Origin: Pseudomonadota bacterium
GTDB taxonomy: Bacteria > Desulfobacterota > Binatia > Binatales > Binataceae
Direction: 5' to 3'
DNA length: 64,000 nt
NCBI GenBank assembly: GCA_021324855.1
Contig: JAJPIG010000006.1
Coordinates: 96,344 to 160,343 of the forward strand
The notes under the pieces were generated by a model. It did not search any database. It worked only from the letters and a program-made list of their open reading frames with translations, and was not told the DNA's origin. Both the position numbers and the translations under genes were made by a program. Shown in pieces: positions 50,966 through 60,062 of this stretch. The first letter of the stretch is position 1. Each line of letters opens with the position of its first letter.

Positions 50966-51167
50966 GGACGCGGCGGAAAAAGGGCAGCGCTACGCGCGGA
51001 TTTTTCGCAAGGCCGGCACGCTGCTCGGCAAGGGCGAGATCGACCGCGCGATCGAGGCCTTGCGCGAGGGTGAGAAGCTTGCGGACGAGCTCGGCGATCG
51101 CGGGATGGCGCGCCGGTTCGCCGACGAGATCGCCCGCGTCGCAAAGCCCGAAAATCCCGCCCAATAG
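50964..51167 (+). CDS. small helical hypothetical protein
   Basis: 67 aa MDAAEKGQRYARIFRKAGTLLGKGEIDRAIEALREGEKLADELGDR; TPR-like. Confidence 0.55.
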   Translation: MDAAEKGQRYARIFRKAGTLLGKGEIDRAIEALREGEKLADELGDRGMARRFADEIARVAKPENPAQ

Positions 51168-51295
51168 TCAATTTTTTCGCGCATCTGGCAAAGCTGCCTT
51201 CCCGGGAGGCAGGGGCCCCCTGTCCTGTGGCGGCAGCGCGGACCCCCATAGTATTTCTTAATGCGATGAATTCGAAGAGAGATGATCGGGAGCCA

Positions 51296-51547
51296 ATGAC
51301 AACAGGACAGGGTTCCTACCACTATACGGTTTACTTTGAGCCGCAGACCGATGGCAGCTTCGCGGTGGTGTTTCCGACGTTCCCCGAGATCGTTACCTTC
51401 GGGCGGACGGTGGAGGAGGCGCGGGCGATGGCGCGCGACGCGCTGCGCTGTCACTTGAAGGGACTCCGCAAAGACGGCGAGGCGATTGCGCCGGAGACGG
51501 CGCCCGCCGGCCAACCGATTCGCGAAGAGGTTGTGGTAGCGATTTAA
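51296..51547 (+). CDS. hicB: HicB family antitoxin-like protein
   Basis: YTVYFEPQTDGSFAVVFPTFPEIVTFGRTVEEARAMARDALRCHLKGL. Confidence 0.8.
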   Translation: MTTGQGSYHYTVYFEPQTDGSFAVVFPTFPEIVTFGRTVEEARAMARDALRCHLKGLRKDGEAIAPETAPAGQPIREEVVVAI

Positions 51548-51555
51548 GCCCGGCG

Positions 51556-51774
51556 CTTCCGGTCCTCAAAGCGCGCGAGGTCGTAGCCGCGCTTGAGAGG
51601 GCCGGTTTCTTCATTCATCATTCGACCGGCAGCCACGTCCAGTTGAAACATCGCGACCGTCCCGAACTCCGGATAACCGTTCCCTATCATTCCGGCGACT
51701 TACCGCGCGGGACGCTCCGTTCGATTATTCGCCAGGCCGGCCTCACCGTCGAGCAATTCTCCGCGCTTCTTTAG
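51556..51774 (+). pseudogene. hicA: HicA-like toxin reading frame without a canonical start codon
   Basis: Manual translation LPVLKAREVVAALERAGFFIHHSTGSHVQLKHRDRPELRITVPYHSGDLPRGTLRSIIRQAGLTVEQFSALL*; no ATG/GTG/TTG in frame upstream to the preceding stop. Confidence 0.65.
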
Positions 51775-51843
51775 AACGTCGTCAGCCGTGCGGCGTCCAT
51801 GCGTTCCGGCGTGCCGTCTCTTAAACGGCGCGGCGGTAGAGTG

Positions 51844-52863
51844 TCACTGCGTCCACCAAGAGCTCGTTCGCTGAAAGTTGAAGAACTCTAAGTGACCGCA
51901 GTTGTCGCAGTGCATAACGTTAGCTGTAACGATCTGCCCCGCCAGTCCGCCCGAACGATTATCCCGCAATGTCACTGTTTTGTCCGTCACCTGTTTACCG
52001 ATCCGCTGATAAGTCCCGAGACCGCAGAACCTGCACTTGATGCCGATCGAAGGCTTGAGCGGCGCGTAATTCTCCATAACGAGACCTCGTACTTTTTGTA
52101 GTTCCTGACGAAAGCTCTTGAGGTCGAGGCGGCCGGACGGTTTATCGACGACCACCTTATCCAGCAGCATGTGCACGTGTTCCCAGCGCTGGTCGCCGAA
52201 AACTTGAGAGAGCGGCGTGACCCGATGCGCCTCTCGGGCGAAGATCGAACCGCCCGAAAGCATCCAATACAGAACCTTGCCGAGCGCGTACACATCCGTT
52301 CTTTCTGAGGGATCTCCCAAAGAACCGCGCATCCCCGACTCCATCTCGGGAGCGATATAGTTGATCGGCCCCATTGCTTCCTCGTGCAGCGTGATGGACT
52401 CGTTTTGATCGACATGGCAAATGCCGAAATCTGCAATTACTGGGGTGCGGTCGGCCCGCACGAGGATATTCGCAGGCTTAACATCCCGATGCACGATCCC
52501 AGCCTCATGCGCGGCGGCGAGGGCGTCGCAGATTGGGTCTAGAATTTCGACCGCCTTAGAAATATCGCCCTTGAACGCTCGCCCGCCGATCTTTTCGAGC
52601 GAGCCGCCTTCGCAATACTCCATCACATAGTAATGGGGCTTTTGGCTGATACAGGAATCCACGATCTGGATGATGTTGGGATGGTTTAGCTTGCCGACCG
52701 CGTCGATCTCTTGTTTGAACCTACCGATTCGCCTGTCGTCTTTAAGCTTCTTGAGGGCGAACTCGCCCGACTTCTCGCCGCCAGCGTCTGTAACGAGTTC
52801 GACTTGGCCTTGGCCGCCTCCTCCGATCGTTTTGCCCGCCACTTTCCAACGACCATATTGCAT
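51844..52863 (-). CDS. Ser/Thr protein kinase with C-terminal zinc ribbon
   Basis: GGGGQGQV, FALKKL, HRDVKPANIL, DFGIC, APE; C-terminal CRFCGLG...HCDNCGHLEFF. Confidence 0.9.
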   Translation of the reverse strand: MQYGRWKVAGKTIGGGGQGQVELVTDAGGEKSGEFALKKLKDDRRIGRFKQEIDAVGKLNHPNIIQIVDSCISQKPHYYVMEYCEGGSLEKIGGRAFKGDISKAVEILDPICDALAAAHEAGIVHRDVKPANILVRADRTPVIADFGICHVDQNESITLHEEAMGPINYIAPEMESGMRGSLGDPSERTDVYALGKVLYWMLSGGSIFAREAHRVTPLSQVFGDQRWEHVHMLLDKVVVDKPSGRLDLKSFRQELQKVRGLVMENYAPLKPSIGIKCRFCGLGTYQRIGKQVTDKTVTLRDNRSGGLAGQIVTANVMHCDNCGHLEFFNFQRTSSWWTQ

Positions 52864-53036
52864 AGCCGCTATTTCCCCGAGGCTGCTCGCCCCGAGCCTT
52901 CCGCATTTGTGGAATTTCTCATCGGCCTAGCTTTTTCCTCAGCGGATATCGCAAACGAGATCCAAATTAGGAGACTATCAGATCGCGGTACTCACTTGAC
53001 TACTCACCTTTCGTACTTAGGTTGAGTTCCAGCGAG

Positions 53037-53125
53037 ATTCCGAAGCGGCTCATCGGAGCAGGAGGTCCGTTTCGGAATGCGATTACGAACAAAAATTTGC
53101 GGCGACGCAAACTCTGTGAGGAGGT
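53037..53125 (+). promoter_or_regulatory. structured hsp20 leader (candidate RNA thermometer)
   Basis: attccgaagcgg/ccgtttcggaat stem; tttgcg-GCGA-cgcaaa GNRA-type hairpin just upstream of SD gaggagg. Confidence 0.35.
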
Positions 53126-53135
53126 TTGAGACGCG

Positions 53136-53555
53136 ATGGAACTGTGGTTTGAAACCAATCCGTTCGCCAATGGTTTTAATGGCCTGGATCGATTTTTCTC
53201 CGAAATGACCGGCGCGAAGAGCACGATCGTTCCGGCTGCCGATGTGATCGAGGACGAGGATGGCTACCGGTTCTACGTCGAGATGCCGGGCCTCGATGCG
53301 AACTCGGTCGAAGTTCATGCTGAAGAGGACTCGCTGGTGATTGAGGCGGAGCGCAAACGTCCCGAGTGGGCGAAGGAAGCGCGGATGCATCTGAACGAGC
53401 GCCACTACGGCAAACTGCGCCGGGCGTTTCGGCTGCCCGAGGATGCCGGCCAGGACGGGATCCGCGCGAGCTACAAGGATGGCGTGCTTGAAGTGAGCGT
53501 TCCCAAGCGGCCCGAATCCAAGCCGGTCCGCATCAAGGTCGAATATCAGAACTAA
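53136..53555 (+). CDS. Hsp20/alpha-crystallin family small heat-shock protein
   Basis: PAADVIEDEDGYRFYVEMPGLDANSVEVHAEEDSLVIEAERK; FRLPEDAGQDGIRASYKDGVLEVSVPK. Confidence 0.95.
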   Translation: MELWFETNPFANGFNGLDRFFSEMTGAKSTIVPAADVIEDEDGYRFYVEMPGLDANSVEVHAEEDSLVIEAERKRPEWAKEARMHLNERHYGKLRRAFRLPEDAGQDGIRASYKDGVLEVSVPKRPESKPVRIKVEYQN

Positions 53556-53697
53556 CTCGATCCCGCGCGATTCGTCGCGCGACGTTTCAAATCAAACCGG
53601 CTCGGCGGCGTCTCCCTCCTCGCCGCCGGGCCGGTGTCGTTATGATATTCTGCAAACAATTGTCGACGCCGCGTCGATAACCGAAAGGCGGTAGAGG

Positions 53698-54264
53698 ATG
53701 GGCCTTGCAATCGTCGTTATCATCGCCGTGATCGTGATCGCGGCTATCGCCGGCTACAACTCGCTCGTCAGTCTGCGCAACCAGGTGCAGAATGCATGGA
53801 GCCAGATCGACGTGCAGCTCAAGCGCCGCCACGATCTGATTCCGAACCTGATCGAGGCGGTCAAAGGCTACATGCAGTTCGAACGCGACACGCTCACACA
53901 GGTGGTCGAGGCGCGCGCCCGCGCGATCAGCGCTCCCGATCAGGCATCGCGAATCCAGGCCGAGAACCAATTGACCGGCGGCCTCGGACGGCTGCTCGCG
54001 GTGATGGAGAACTATCCGCAGCTCAAGTCCGATCAGAACGTCCTGCGCTTGCAGGAAGAGCTGACCACGACCGAGAACCAGATCAGCTTTGCGCGCCAGG
54101 CCTACAACGATCTTGTGATGCGCTTCAACACGCGCATCGAGGTGTTTCCGACCAACCTGATCGCGACCCAGTTCGGGTTCCATGAAGCCGAGCTGCTGAA
54201 AACCGCGCCCGAAGAGCAGGCGGCGCCGAAGGTCGATCTATCGCTCGGCGCGAAGCACGCCTGA
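53698..54264 (+). CDS. LemA family protein
   Basis: YNSLVSLRNQVQNAWSQIDVQLKRRHDLIPNLIEAVKGY; RFNTRIEVFPTNLIA. Confidence 0.95.
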   Translation: MGLAIVVIIAVIVIAAIAGYNSLVSLRNQVQNAWSQIDVQLKRRHDLIPNLIEAVKGYMQFERDTLTQVVEARARAISAPDQASRIQAENQLTGGLGRLLAVMENYPQLKSDQNVLRLQEELTTTENQISFARQAYNDLVMRFNTRIEVFPTNLIATQFGFHEAELLKTAPEEQAAPKVDLSLGAKHA

Positions 54265-54288
54265 TCGATCGCAGCCCGATCGATTTCC

Positions 54289-55308
54289 ATGGCCGCGACT
54301 GATTTCCGGGCGCTCGAGCGCACCAATCGGCGCGAGACCGCGCTTCTGGTCGCCGTGTTCCTGATGTTGTTCACGGCGCTGGGCTTCGGACTCGACCTGC
54401 TGATCGGCGATCTTTATCTCACCGATACGGGCGGTATCGGCGGGGTGCCGCTGCTTACCGTCGCCGCGCTGATTATCGGCATCATCCAGGCGCTGGCATC
54501 CTACTATGGCGGGTCCCGCCTCGTGCTCGCGTCGGTCCACGCGCGCGCGCTCACGCCCGACACGCCGCAGCATCAGATGGTGCTCAATGTCATTCAGGAG
54601 ATGGCGGTCGCGGCGCGGATGCCGCCGCCGCGCGCCTACCTGATGGACGATCCGGCGCCGAACGCATTCGCGACCGGGCGCGATCCCGAGCATTCGGTGA
54701 TCTGCGTCACGCAGGGGCTGGTCAACACGATGGACCGCGAGGAATTGCAGGGCGTGATCGGCCATGAGATGGCGCACATCCGCGACTACGACATCCGGAC
54801 CATGATGATGATCGCGGTGCTCGTCGGCGGCATCGCGATGCTCGCCGATTTCGTCTATCGCTGGATGTGGTTCGGCGGTCCATCGCAGCGTCGGCGGAGC
54901 AGCTCCGACAACGGCGGCGGCAATGCCGGCGCGCTGATTTTGGTCGTCGTGATGCTGCTCGCGGTGCTGGCGCCGATCTTTTCGCAGTTGCTCGCGATGG
55001 CGGTGTCGCGGCAGCGCGAGTACCTGGCCGACGCCGCCTCGGTCGAGTTCACGCGCAATCCGCGGGCGCTGTTGCGCGCGCTCCAGACGATCGCGAACGT
55101 CGAATCGCCGCTGCGCAATGCGTCGCGCGGCACGGCGCATCTGTTCATCGTGAATCCGCTCGAAGGCGCGCGCGATGACGACGAGGGCTTCCTCGACAAT
55201 CTGCTCTCGACGCATCCGCCGCTCAGCCGCAGAATCGCGCGTTTGCAGGCGCTGTTGGATCAACCGGCGACGGCCGCCGCATCGTCGATGCAGGCGTCCG
55301 GTCATTGA
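54289..55308 (+). CDS. M48 family metallopeptidase (HtpX-like)
   Basis: VIGHEMAHIRDYD (HExxH), multi-TM, REYLADAASVEFTRNP. Confidence 0.93.
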   Translation: MAATDFRALERTNRRETALLVAVFLMLFTALGFGLDLLIGDLYLTDTGGIGGVPLLTVAALIIGIIQALASYYGGSRLVLASVHARALTPDTPQHQMVLNVIQEMAVAARMPPPRAYLMDDPAPNAFATGRDPEHSVICVTQGLVNTMDREELQGVIGHEMAHIRDYDIRTMMMIAVLVGGIAMLADFVYRWMWFGGPSQRRRSSSDNGGGNAGALILVVVMLLAVLAPIFSQLLAMAVSRQREYLADAASVEFTRNPRALLRALQTIANVESPLRNASRGTAHLFIVNPLEGARDDDEGFLDNLLSTHPPLSRRIARLQALLDQPATAAASSMQASGH

Positions 55309-55314
55309 TCCAAC

Positions 55315-55800
55315 TTATCGATTTCTCGATTTCAGCATCCGTTCGATTTCGCGGCGGCTGGTCTTGCGCGCGATCGATTCGCGTTTGTCGTACATCCGCT
55401 TGCCCTTGGCGAGCGCGAGTTCGACCTTGGCGCGCCCGTTCTTGAAATAGAGTTTGAGCGGGACCAGCGAGTAGCCGCGCTCGCGCACCCGGCCCCATAG
55501 CCGATCGATCTCGCGCCGATGCATCAACAGTTTGCGCGGGCGCGTCTCGGCATGACTGAACTGGCCGGCCGGCGCATAGGCCGAGATGTGAACGCCGTGC
55601 AGGTACGCCTCGCCATCCTTGATGCGCGCGTAGCTGTCGCGCAGGTTCGCGCGATGACCGCGGAGCGACTTGACTTCGGTGCCGGTCAGCGCCAGCCCGC
55701 ATTCGAGCGTCTCCTCGACGAAGAAGTCATGGCGCGCCTTGCGATTGTCGACGATCAGCTCGTAGCCGTCGCGTTCGCGATTTTGCGCCTGGGAGGCCAT
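55315..55800 (-). CDS. smpB: SsrA-binding protein
   Basis: NRKARHDFFVEETLECGLALTGTEVKSLRGHRANLRDSYARI. Confidence 0.96.
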   Translation of the reverse strand: MASQAQNRERDGYELIVDNRKARHDFFVEETLECGLALTGTEVKSLRGHRANLRDSYARIKDGEAYLHGVHISAYAPAGQFSHAETRPRKLLMHRREIDRLWGRVRERGYSLVPLKLYFKNGRAKVELALAKGKRMYDKRESIARKTSRREIERMLKSRNR

Positions 55801-55835
55801 CGTAAATTGAGTCTAGCTGCGACGCCGCCGTGCGG

Positions 55836-56996
55836 CTAATCGACCGCGCGCCGGCGCAGCTCAAGTTCAGGCTCAGCGGCGGATGCGGGCGCGGGTTCCG
55901 CGGGTTCGACGACGCCATCGGTCCAGAGTTGGAGCAATCCGTGGCCGACGGCAAGCAGCGTCGGCCCGATGAAGATGCCGACGAAGCCGAAGGCGAGCGT
56001 ACCACCCAGCACGCCAAGCAGAATCAGGATGAGGGGAGTCGAGCCCGAACCGGCCATCAGGATCGGCCGCAGCAGATGCTCGAGCAGGCCGCCAATCATA
56101 AGTCCCCAGATGATAATGAAAATGCCCCAAGCCATTGCGCCTTCTTGAATCAGCCAGATTGCAGATGGAATCCAGATGATTGCAGTGCCGGCTGGTATAA
56201 AAGAAAGGATAAAGGTCGCGAAACCGAGTACGAAGGCCCCGGGGACGCCCGCGGTCAGGAAGCCGACGCCGAACAGGATGCCCTGAATAATCGACGTGCC
56301 AATCATCGCGTAGACGACGCCGCGCACGGTGAGTGCTGCTATTTCGACCAGACGTTCGGCCTCGCTACCGCAAATACGATAGACCGCGCCATAGAGCCGT
56401 CGCTCGACAGCGACGCCGTCGCGATAAAGGAAGAAGCAGATCACCAGGCTGACGCCGATCTCCAGCAAGCCCTGGCCGAGCAGCTTACCGAAATCGAGCG
56501 CAACTTTCGCAAACCATCCGATCACCTGCTCGAGTGCCGCCGACTGACTCGTGACATCCTGGCTGAATGCGATCCAGTATTCGCGGATGCGTTCACCAAC
56601 CATCGGAATCTTTCCGAGCCATTCGGGCGGCTGCGGTGGTCCTTCCGCGAGCGCATGATGAGCCGCGGCCACGACTGCGCGGACGTTGTCGACCAAATGC
56701 GAGCCGAGAATCGCGAACGGAACGATAATCACCGCCGCGAGCAGCATCACCATCGCGAGTGCGGAGATGGTCTTGCGCCCGCCGGTCAACCGGGTCATCG
56801 CGAGAAACACCGGCCAAGTCGAGAAACAGAGCACGGCAGCCAGGATCAGCGCCGAAACGAACGGCAGCAGGACTACTGCGCATCCCGCCACCAGCATCAG
56901 CAGGACGAACAAACCGACGGCTGCTTCAACCGGCGGACGACGCGGCTCGGGCAGGATGCTTTCGGGCGGCGTTTTCGGCTGTGCAGACGGCGGCAT
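55836..56996 (-). CDS. AI-2E family transporter
   Basis: Multi-TM; GFLTAGVPGAFVLGFATFILSFIPAGTAIIWIPSAIWL and GGTLAFGFVGIFIGPTLLAVGHGLLQLW. Confidence 0.92.
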   Translation of the reverse strand: MPPSAQPKTPPESILPEPRRPPVEAAVGLFVLLMLVAGCAVVLLPFVSALILAAVLCFSTWPVFLAMTRLTGGRKTISALAMVMLLAAVIIVPFAILGSHLVDNVRAVVAAAHHALAEGPPQPPEWLGKIPMVGERIREYWIAFSQDVTSQSAALEQVIGWFAKVALDFGKLLGQGLLEIGVSLVICFFLYRDGVAVERRLYGAVYRICGSEAERLVEIAALTVRGVVYAMIGTSIIQGILFGVGFLTAGVPGAFVLGFATFILSFIPAGTAIIWIPSAIWLIQEGAMAWGIFIIIWGLMIGGLLEHLLRPILMAGSGSTPLILILLGVLGGTLAFGFVGIFIGPTLLAVGHGLLQLWTDGVVEPAEPAPASAAEPELELRRRAVD

Positions 56997-57162
56997 CGGA
57001 TCACTCCCGCTTCCTCGAAGGGACCGGGCATCAGCCAGTCTACCCGGTCATAGACGTCGGTAATACCCTCGATTTCGGGCGCATCGGATGGAGCGGTTGT
57101 TTGGGGCGGATGACGTACCTATATTGGGTATATAACCGTCATCGATCCTCGCGAGTCGGCCT

Positions 57163-57522
57163 GGGGGCGAAACGGGTTCGACGGAGACAAGAGGGTTATG
57201 GTCGCACGCCGGGATGCTGTTGGCCCGTTAAACAAACAGAACTGCGAAATTTATCCGCAGACAATAACGGTTACCTTCTGGCGGCCTAACGGCCGCTGGC
57301 GTTCCGCCGCGATTCGCCCATGATCGCGGGCCGGGACGTCATTTAATGGGCTAGGTCCGCGCCGTTCGCCGGTTGGGCGCCGGATCGAAACTCAAACCGG
57401 ATTGCCCTTCGAAAGCCCGTCCGTGGGCGTTGGGAGGGCGAGCTAAAAATCGCGGACTAAGCGTGTAGTGGCCATGGCCGGAAGGTCTTCGGACGGGGGT
57501 TCAATTCCCCCCGCCTCCACCA
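57163..57522 (+). ncRNA. ssrA: tmRNA
   Basis: GGGGGCGAAACGGGTTCGACGG 5' end, GACGGGGGTTCAATTCCCCCCGCCTCCACCA 3' end; tag ORF gca gac aat aac ggt tac ctt ctg gcg gcc taa (ADNNGYLLAA*, 57257-57289). Confidence 0.96.
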
Positions 57523-57933
57523 AAATTCTCTAGGAAATTCCCGACTTTTTCCTAACACCCCCTTGTGGGGTCCGGTCAGGGGTCCGGTTTTTCCTCCTGC
57601 CACCGCCTCCGACGGCCCCTGCGGCCCGGCCGCAATCAGCGGTCCGAGGAAGTCCTTACGGATGTATACCCACGGAAGCATCGGGATTTCGCGGATCGAA
57701 CCCATCGTTCTGGGCGCGTTCTCCTCGCCAGCGTCGCTGCTGCGCGAAATCGAAACGATCCCCCGCTTCGGATCGATGTCTTTCCAGCGGCATGCGCCAC
57801 GGTTAGTCGGCCGCGCTGTGTCGTAAGGTTCAATTCGGCCCCCGAGTCAAAGCGGAGCTTCTAAATTGATCTAGGCGGCCATCAACGAAAAGGCTCCTGT
57901 AACCGGTCGTGAAGCCAAAAAAACGCTTTATTT

Positions 57934-58025
<92 letters not shown>

Positions 58026-58098
58026 GGCTGAGGCTCGGTCGGAATTTGATCACTATGCGCTCGGGCACCAGCGCGCAAGAGCGACCCGCGCCGTGCGT

Positions 58099-59691
58099 CT
58101 ATTGTGTCTGCACGACGCCGGCTGCGAACGCTACGGCCGCGGACGCGGTCAACAGCTCGGCCTTGGTGCGCACCAATGTATAACGCGCGTTGGCAAGGTC
58201 GCGCTCGGCCGTAAGCAATTCCACGATTGTGCTGAGCCCCTGCCGGTAGGTTTCGAGATTCGCATTGTAAGCCTCGGTCGTCGCCGCCATCAGGCTCTGC
58301 GCGTAATTGTATTTGCTGAGCGACGATTCGAATTCGTAATAGGCGCGCCATACCTCGGCGATTGCGTCGACTTCGAGCGTATGGAGATTGGCGCGCGCCG
58401 CGTCGCGCTCCGCTTCCGCCCGCCGTTCATCATTCATATGCCGGAAGCCCGTAAAAATATCCCAATGTAGGGTCAGCAGCGCCGAGTATTGAGGCTGACC
58501 GGTCTGGATGGTGCGTGGCTGGACGAAAGTGAAGTTCCATAAATCTTCGCCGTAGGCGCCGGACAGTCCGACAGTTGGAAAAAACTGGGCACGCGCCTCC
58601 GCAACCTGCGCCTCGCTCGCACGCAATTCGGCCATCCGGGCCGCGAGGTCGGGACGCCGTCGGCGCGCCTGGTCGATCAATCTATCGACGGCGCTGCCCA
58701 GCGACTTCGGCACCGCGAGGCGCTCGAGGGTTTCCAGATGCAAGTCGAAATTCGCCGGGACTCCAAGTGCGACCGCGAGCTCAGCCTGCGCATCATGAAC
58801 CAGCAGGCGCGCGTTAGCCAGGTCGAATTCCGATTGCGCAACGCGCTCCTTCGCGAGCAACAGTTCGGGTTCGGTAGCGAGCCCGAGAGCGACACGCTGG
58901 CGGACGGCATCGAAATCGGTTTGAGCCAGCTCAAGATTGCGTTCTGCGGCGGTGACCGACGCCAGCGCGCCATCGAGGCCGTAAAATGCGCTTTGCGTCT
59001 CGAACACGACCTCTTGGATCGTACGATTGAACGCATAGTTCGAAGCGATAAGACGTTCGCGCGCCGCATCCGCCGCCGAACGCCTGCGGCCGAAATCCAG
59101 CAGCACGTACATCACGTTCACCAGCGGCTCGGATTGCCACTGGTTAACCGCGCCGATCGACCCCGGGAGCTCGAACGGGAGCCTCGCATAGCCGCTGTCG
59201 GCTTCGGCGCTTGCCTGGGGATAATAGGGAGCCTGGGCGGCGCCAAACTCGGCGGCTGCCGCAACCGCCGAACTCCAGGCACTTCGTGTGCGCGGATTGT
59301 TGCGCAACGCGAGCGCTATTGCGGCATCGAGGTCGTAGGTCGGCGGACTGGGCGAAACGCCGCGCGGTGCGATGAGGTCGCTCTGCGCCGGCGTGTGCGC
59401 GGCGGCGATCGCCGGCCCCGCGGTCCATTCCTGCTCCGCGCTTGCAGGCGCCCATCGATCCGGATGAATCGCAGGCTGATCGGACAGGTCGGCGCATCCG
59501 ACTGCGAACAGCAGCGGCGCGAGTAGCACAGCGCACAGGCTCGCACGCACAAAGTCGATCACAGCCGTCGCGAGCTCCTGGGTTGGCTCGCAAGCCGAGT
59601 CGAGAGCAACACTCCGTCTTAGCGGCGTCCCCGAGTTTCGATTGTTCATATGAGTCCGAATGGTAGCGGCGCGAGGGCTGAAGCGCAGCAT
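58099..59691 (-). CDS. TolC family outer-membrane efflux protein
   Basis: Lipoprotein-like FAVGCADLS signal; DLDAAIALALRNNP; repeated TolC halves. Confidence 0.9.
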   Translation of the reverse strand: MLRFSPRAATIRTHMNNRNSGTPLRRSVALDSACEPTQELATAVIDFVRASLCAVLLAPLLFAVGCADLSDQPAIHPDRWAPASAEQEWTAGPAIAAAHTPAQSDLIAPRGVSPSPPTYDLDAAIALALRNNPRTRSAWSSAVAAAAEFGAAQAPYYPQASAEADSGYARLPFELPGSIGAVNQWQSEPLVNVMYVLLDFGRRRSAADAARERLIASNYAFNRTIQEVVFETQSAFYGLDGALASVTAAERNLELAQTDFDAVRQRVALGLATEPELLLAKERVAQSEFDLANARLLVHDAQAELAVALGVPANFDLHLETLERLAVPKSLGSAVDRLIDQARRRRPDLAARMAELRASEAQVAEARAQFFPTVGLSGAYGEDLWNFTFVQPRTIQTGQPQYSALLTLHWDIFTGFRHMNDERRAEAERDAARANLHTLEVDAIAEVWRAYYEFESSLSKYNYAQSLMAATTEAYNANLETYRQGLSTIVELLTAERDLANARYTLVRTKAELLTASAAVAFAAGVVQTQ

Positions 59692-59774
59692 TCGCGATAC
59701 ACGTGGTGTAACGGAATCGCACAGCCCTCAATTGATTCGGCGATCAGGCTTCGTCAAAATCGAGGCGCCGATCG

Positions 59775-60056
59775 ATGATGACAGGCAGGATACGGGGACT
59801 TGCGCAATTAAAGGCCGCCGCCCTTGTGGGGGTATTCGGACTCGACGGCTGTGATCCCGTGGTCAATATCGCGGGCGCCAACTTTCCCGCCTGGCTCCTT
59901 TGCGCGATTGCAGGCGCGCTGCTGACAGCCGCGGTTCGTCCACTCCTGATTGTAAGCCGGCTCGAACCTCATCTGGGTCCGCGCCCGCTGATCTATTCGA
60001 GCCTCGCGGTGCTGTTCGGCTGTACCGTCTGGCTGATTTTCTTCAACCGGATCTGA
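59775..60056 (+). CDS. YtcA-like small membrane protein
   Basis: CDPVVNIAGANFPAWLLCAIAGALLTA. Confidence 0.75.
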   Translation: MMTGRIRGLAQLKAAALVGVFGLDGCDPVVNIAGANFPAWLLCAIAGALLTAAVRPLLIVSRLEPHLGPRPLIYSSLAVLFGCTVWLIFFNRI

Positions 60057-60062
60057 CGCGGC

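Noticed and set aside
57457-57705. 82-aa ORF overlapping the tmRNA 3' end
   Set aside because: The C-terminal GELNPRPKTFRPW string is the usual artefact of translating through a tRNA-like end; not called as CDS
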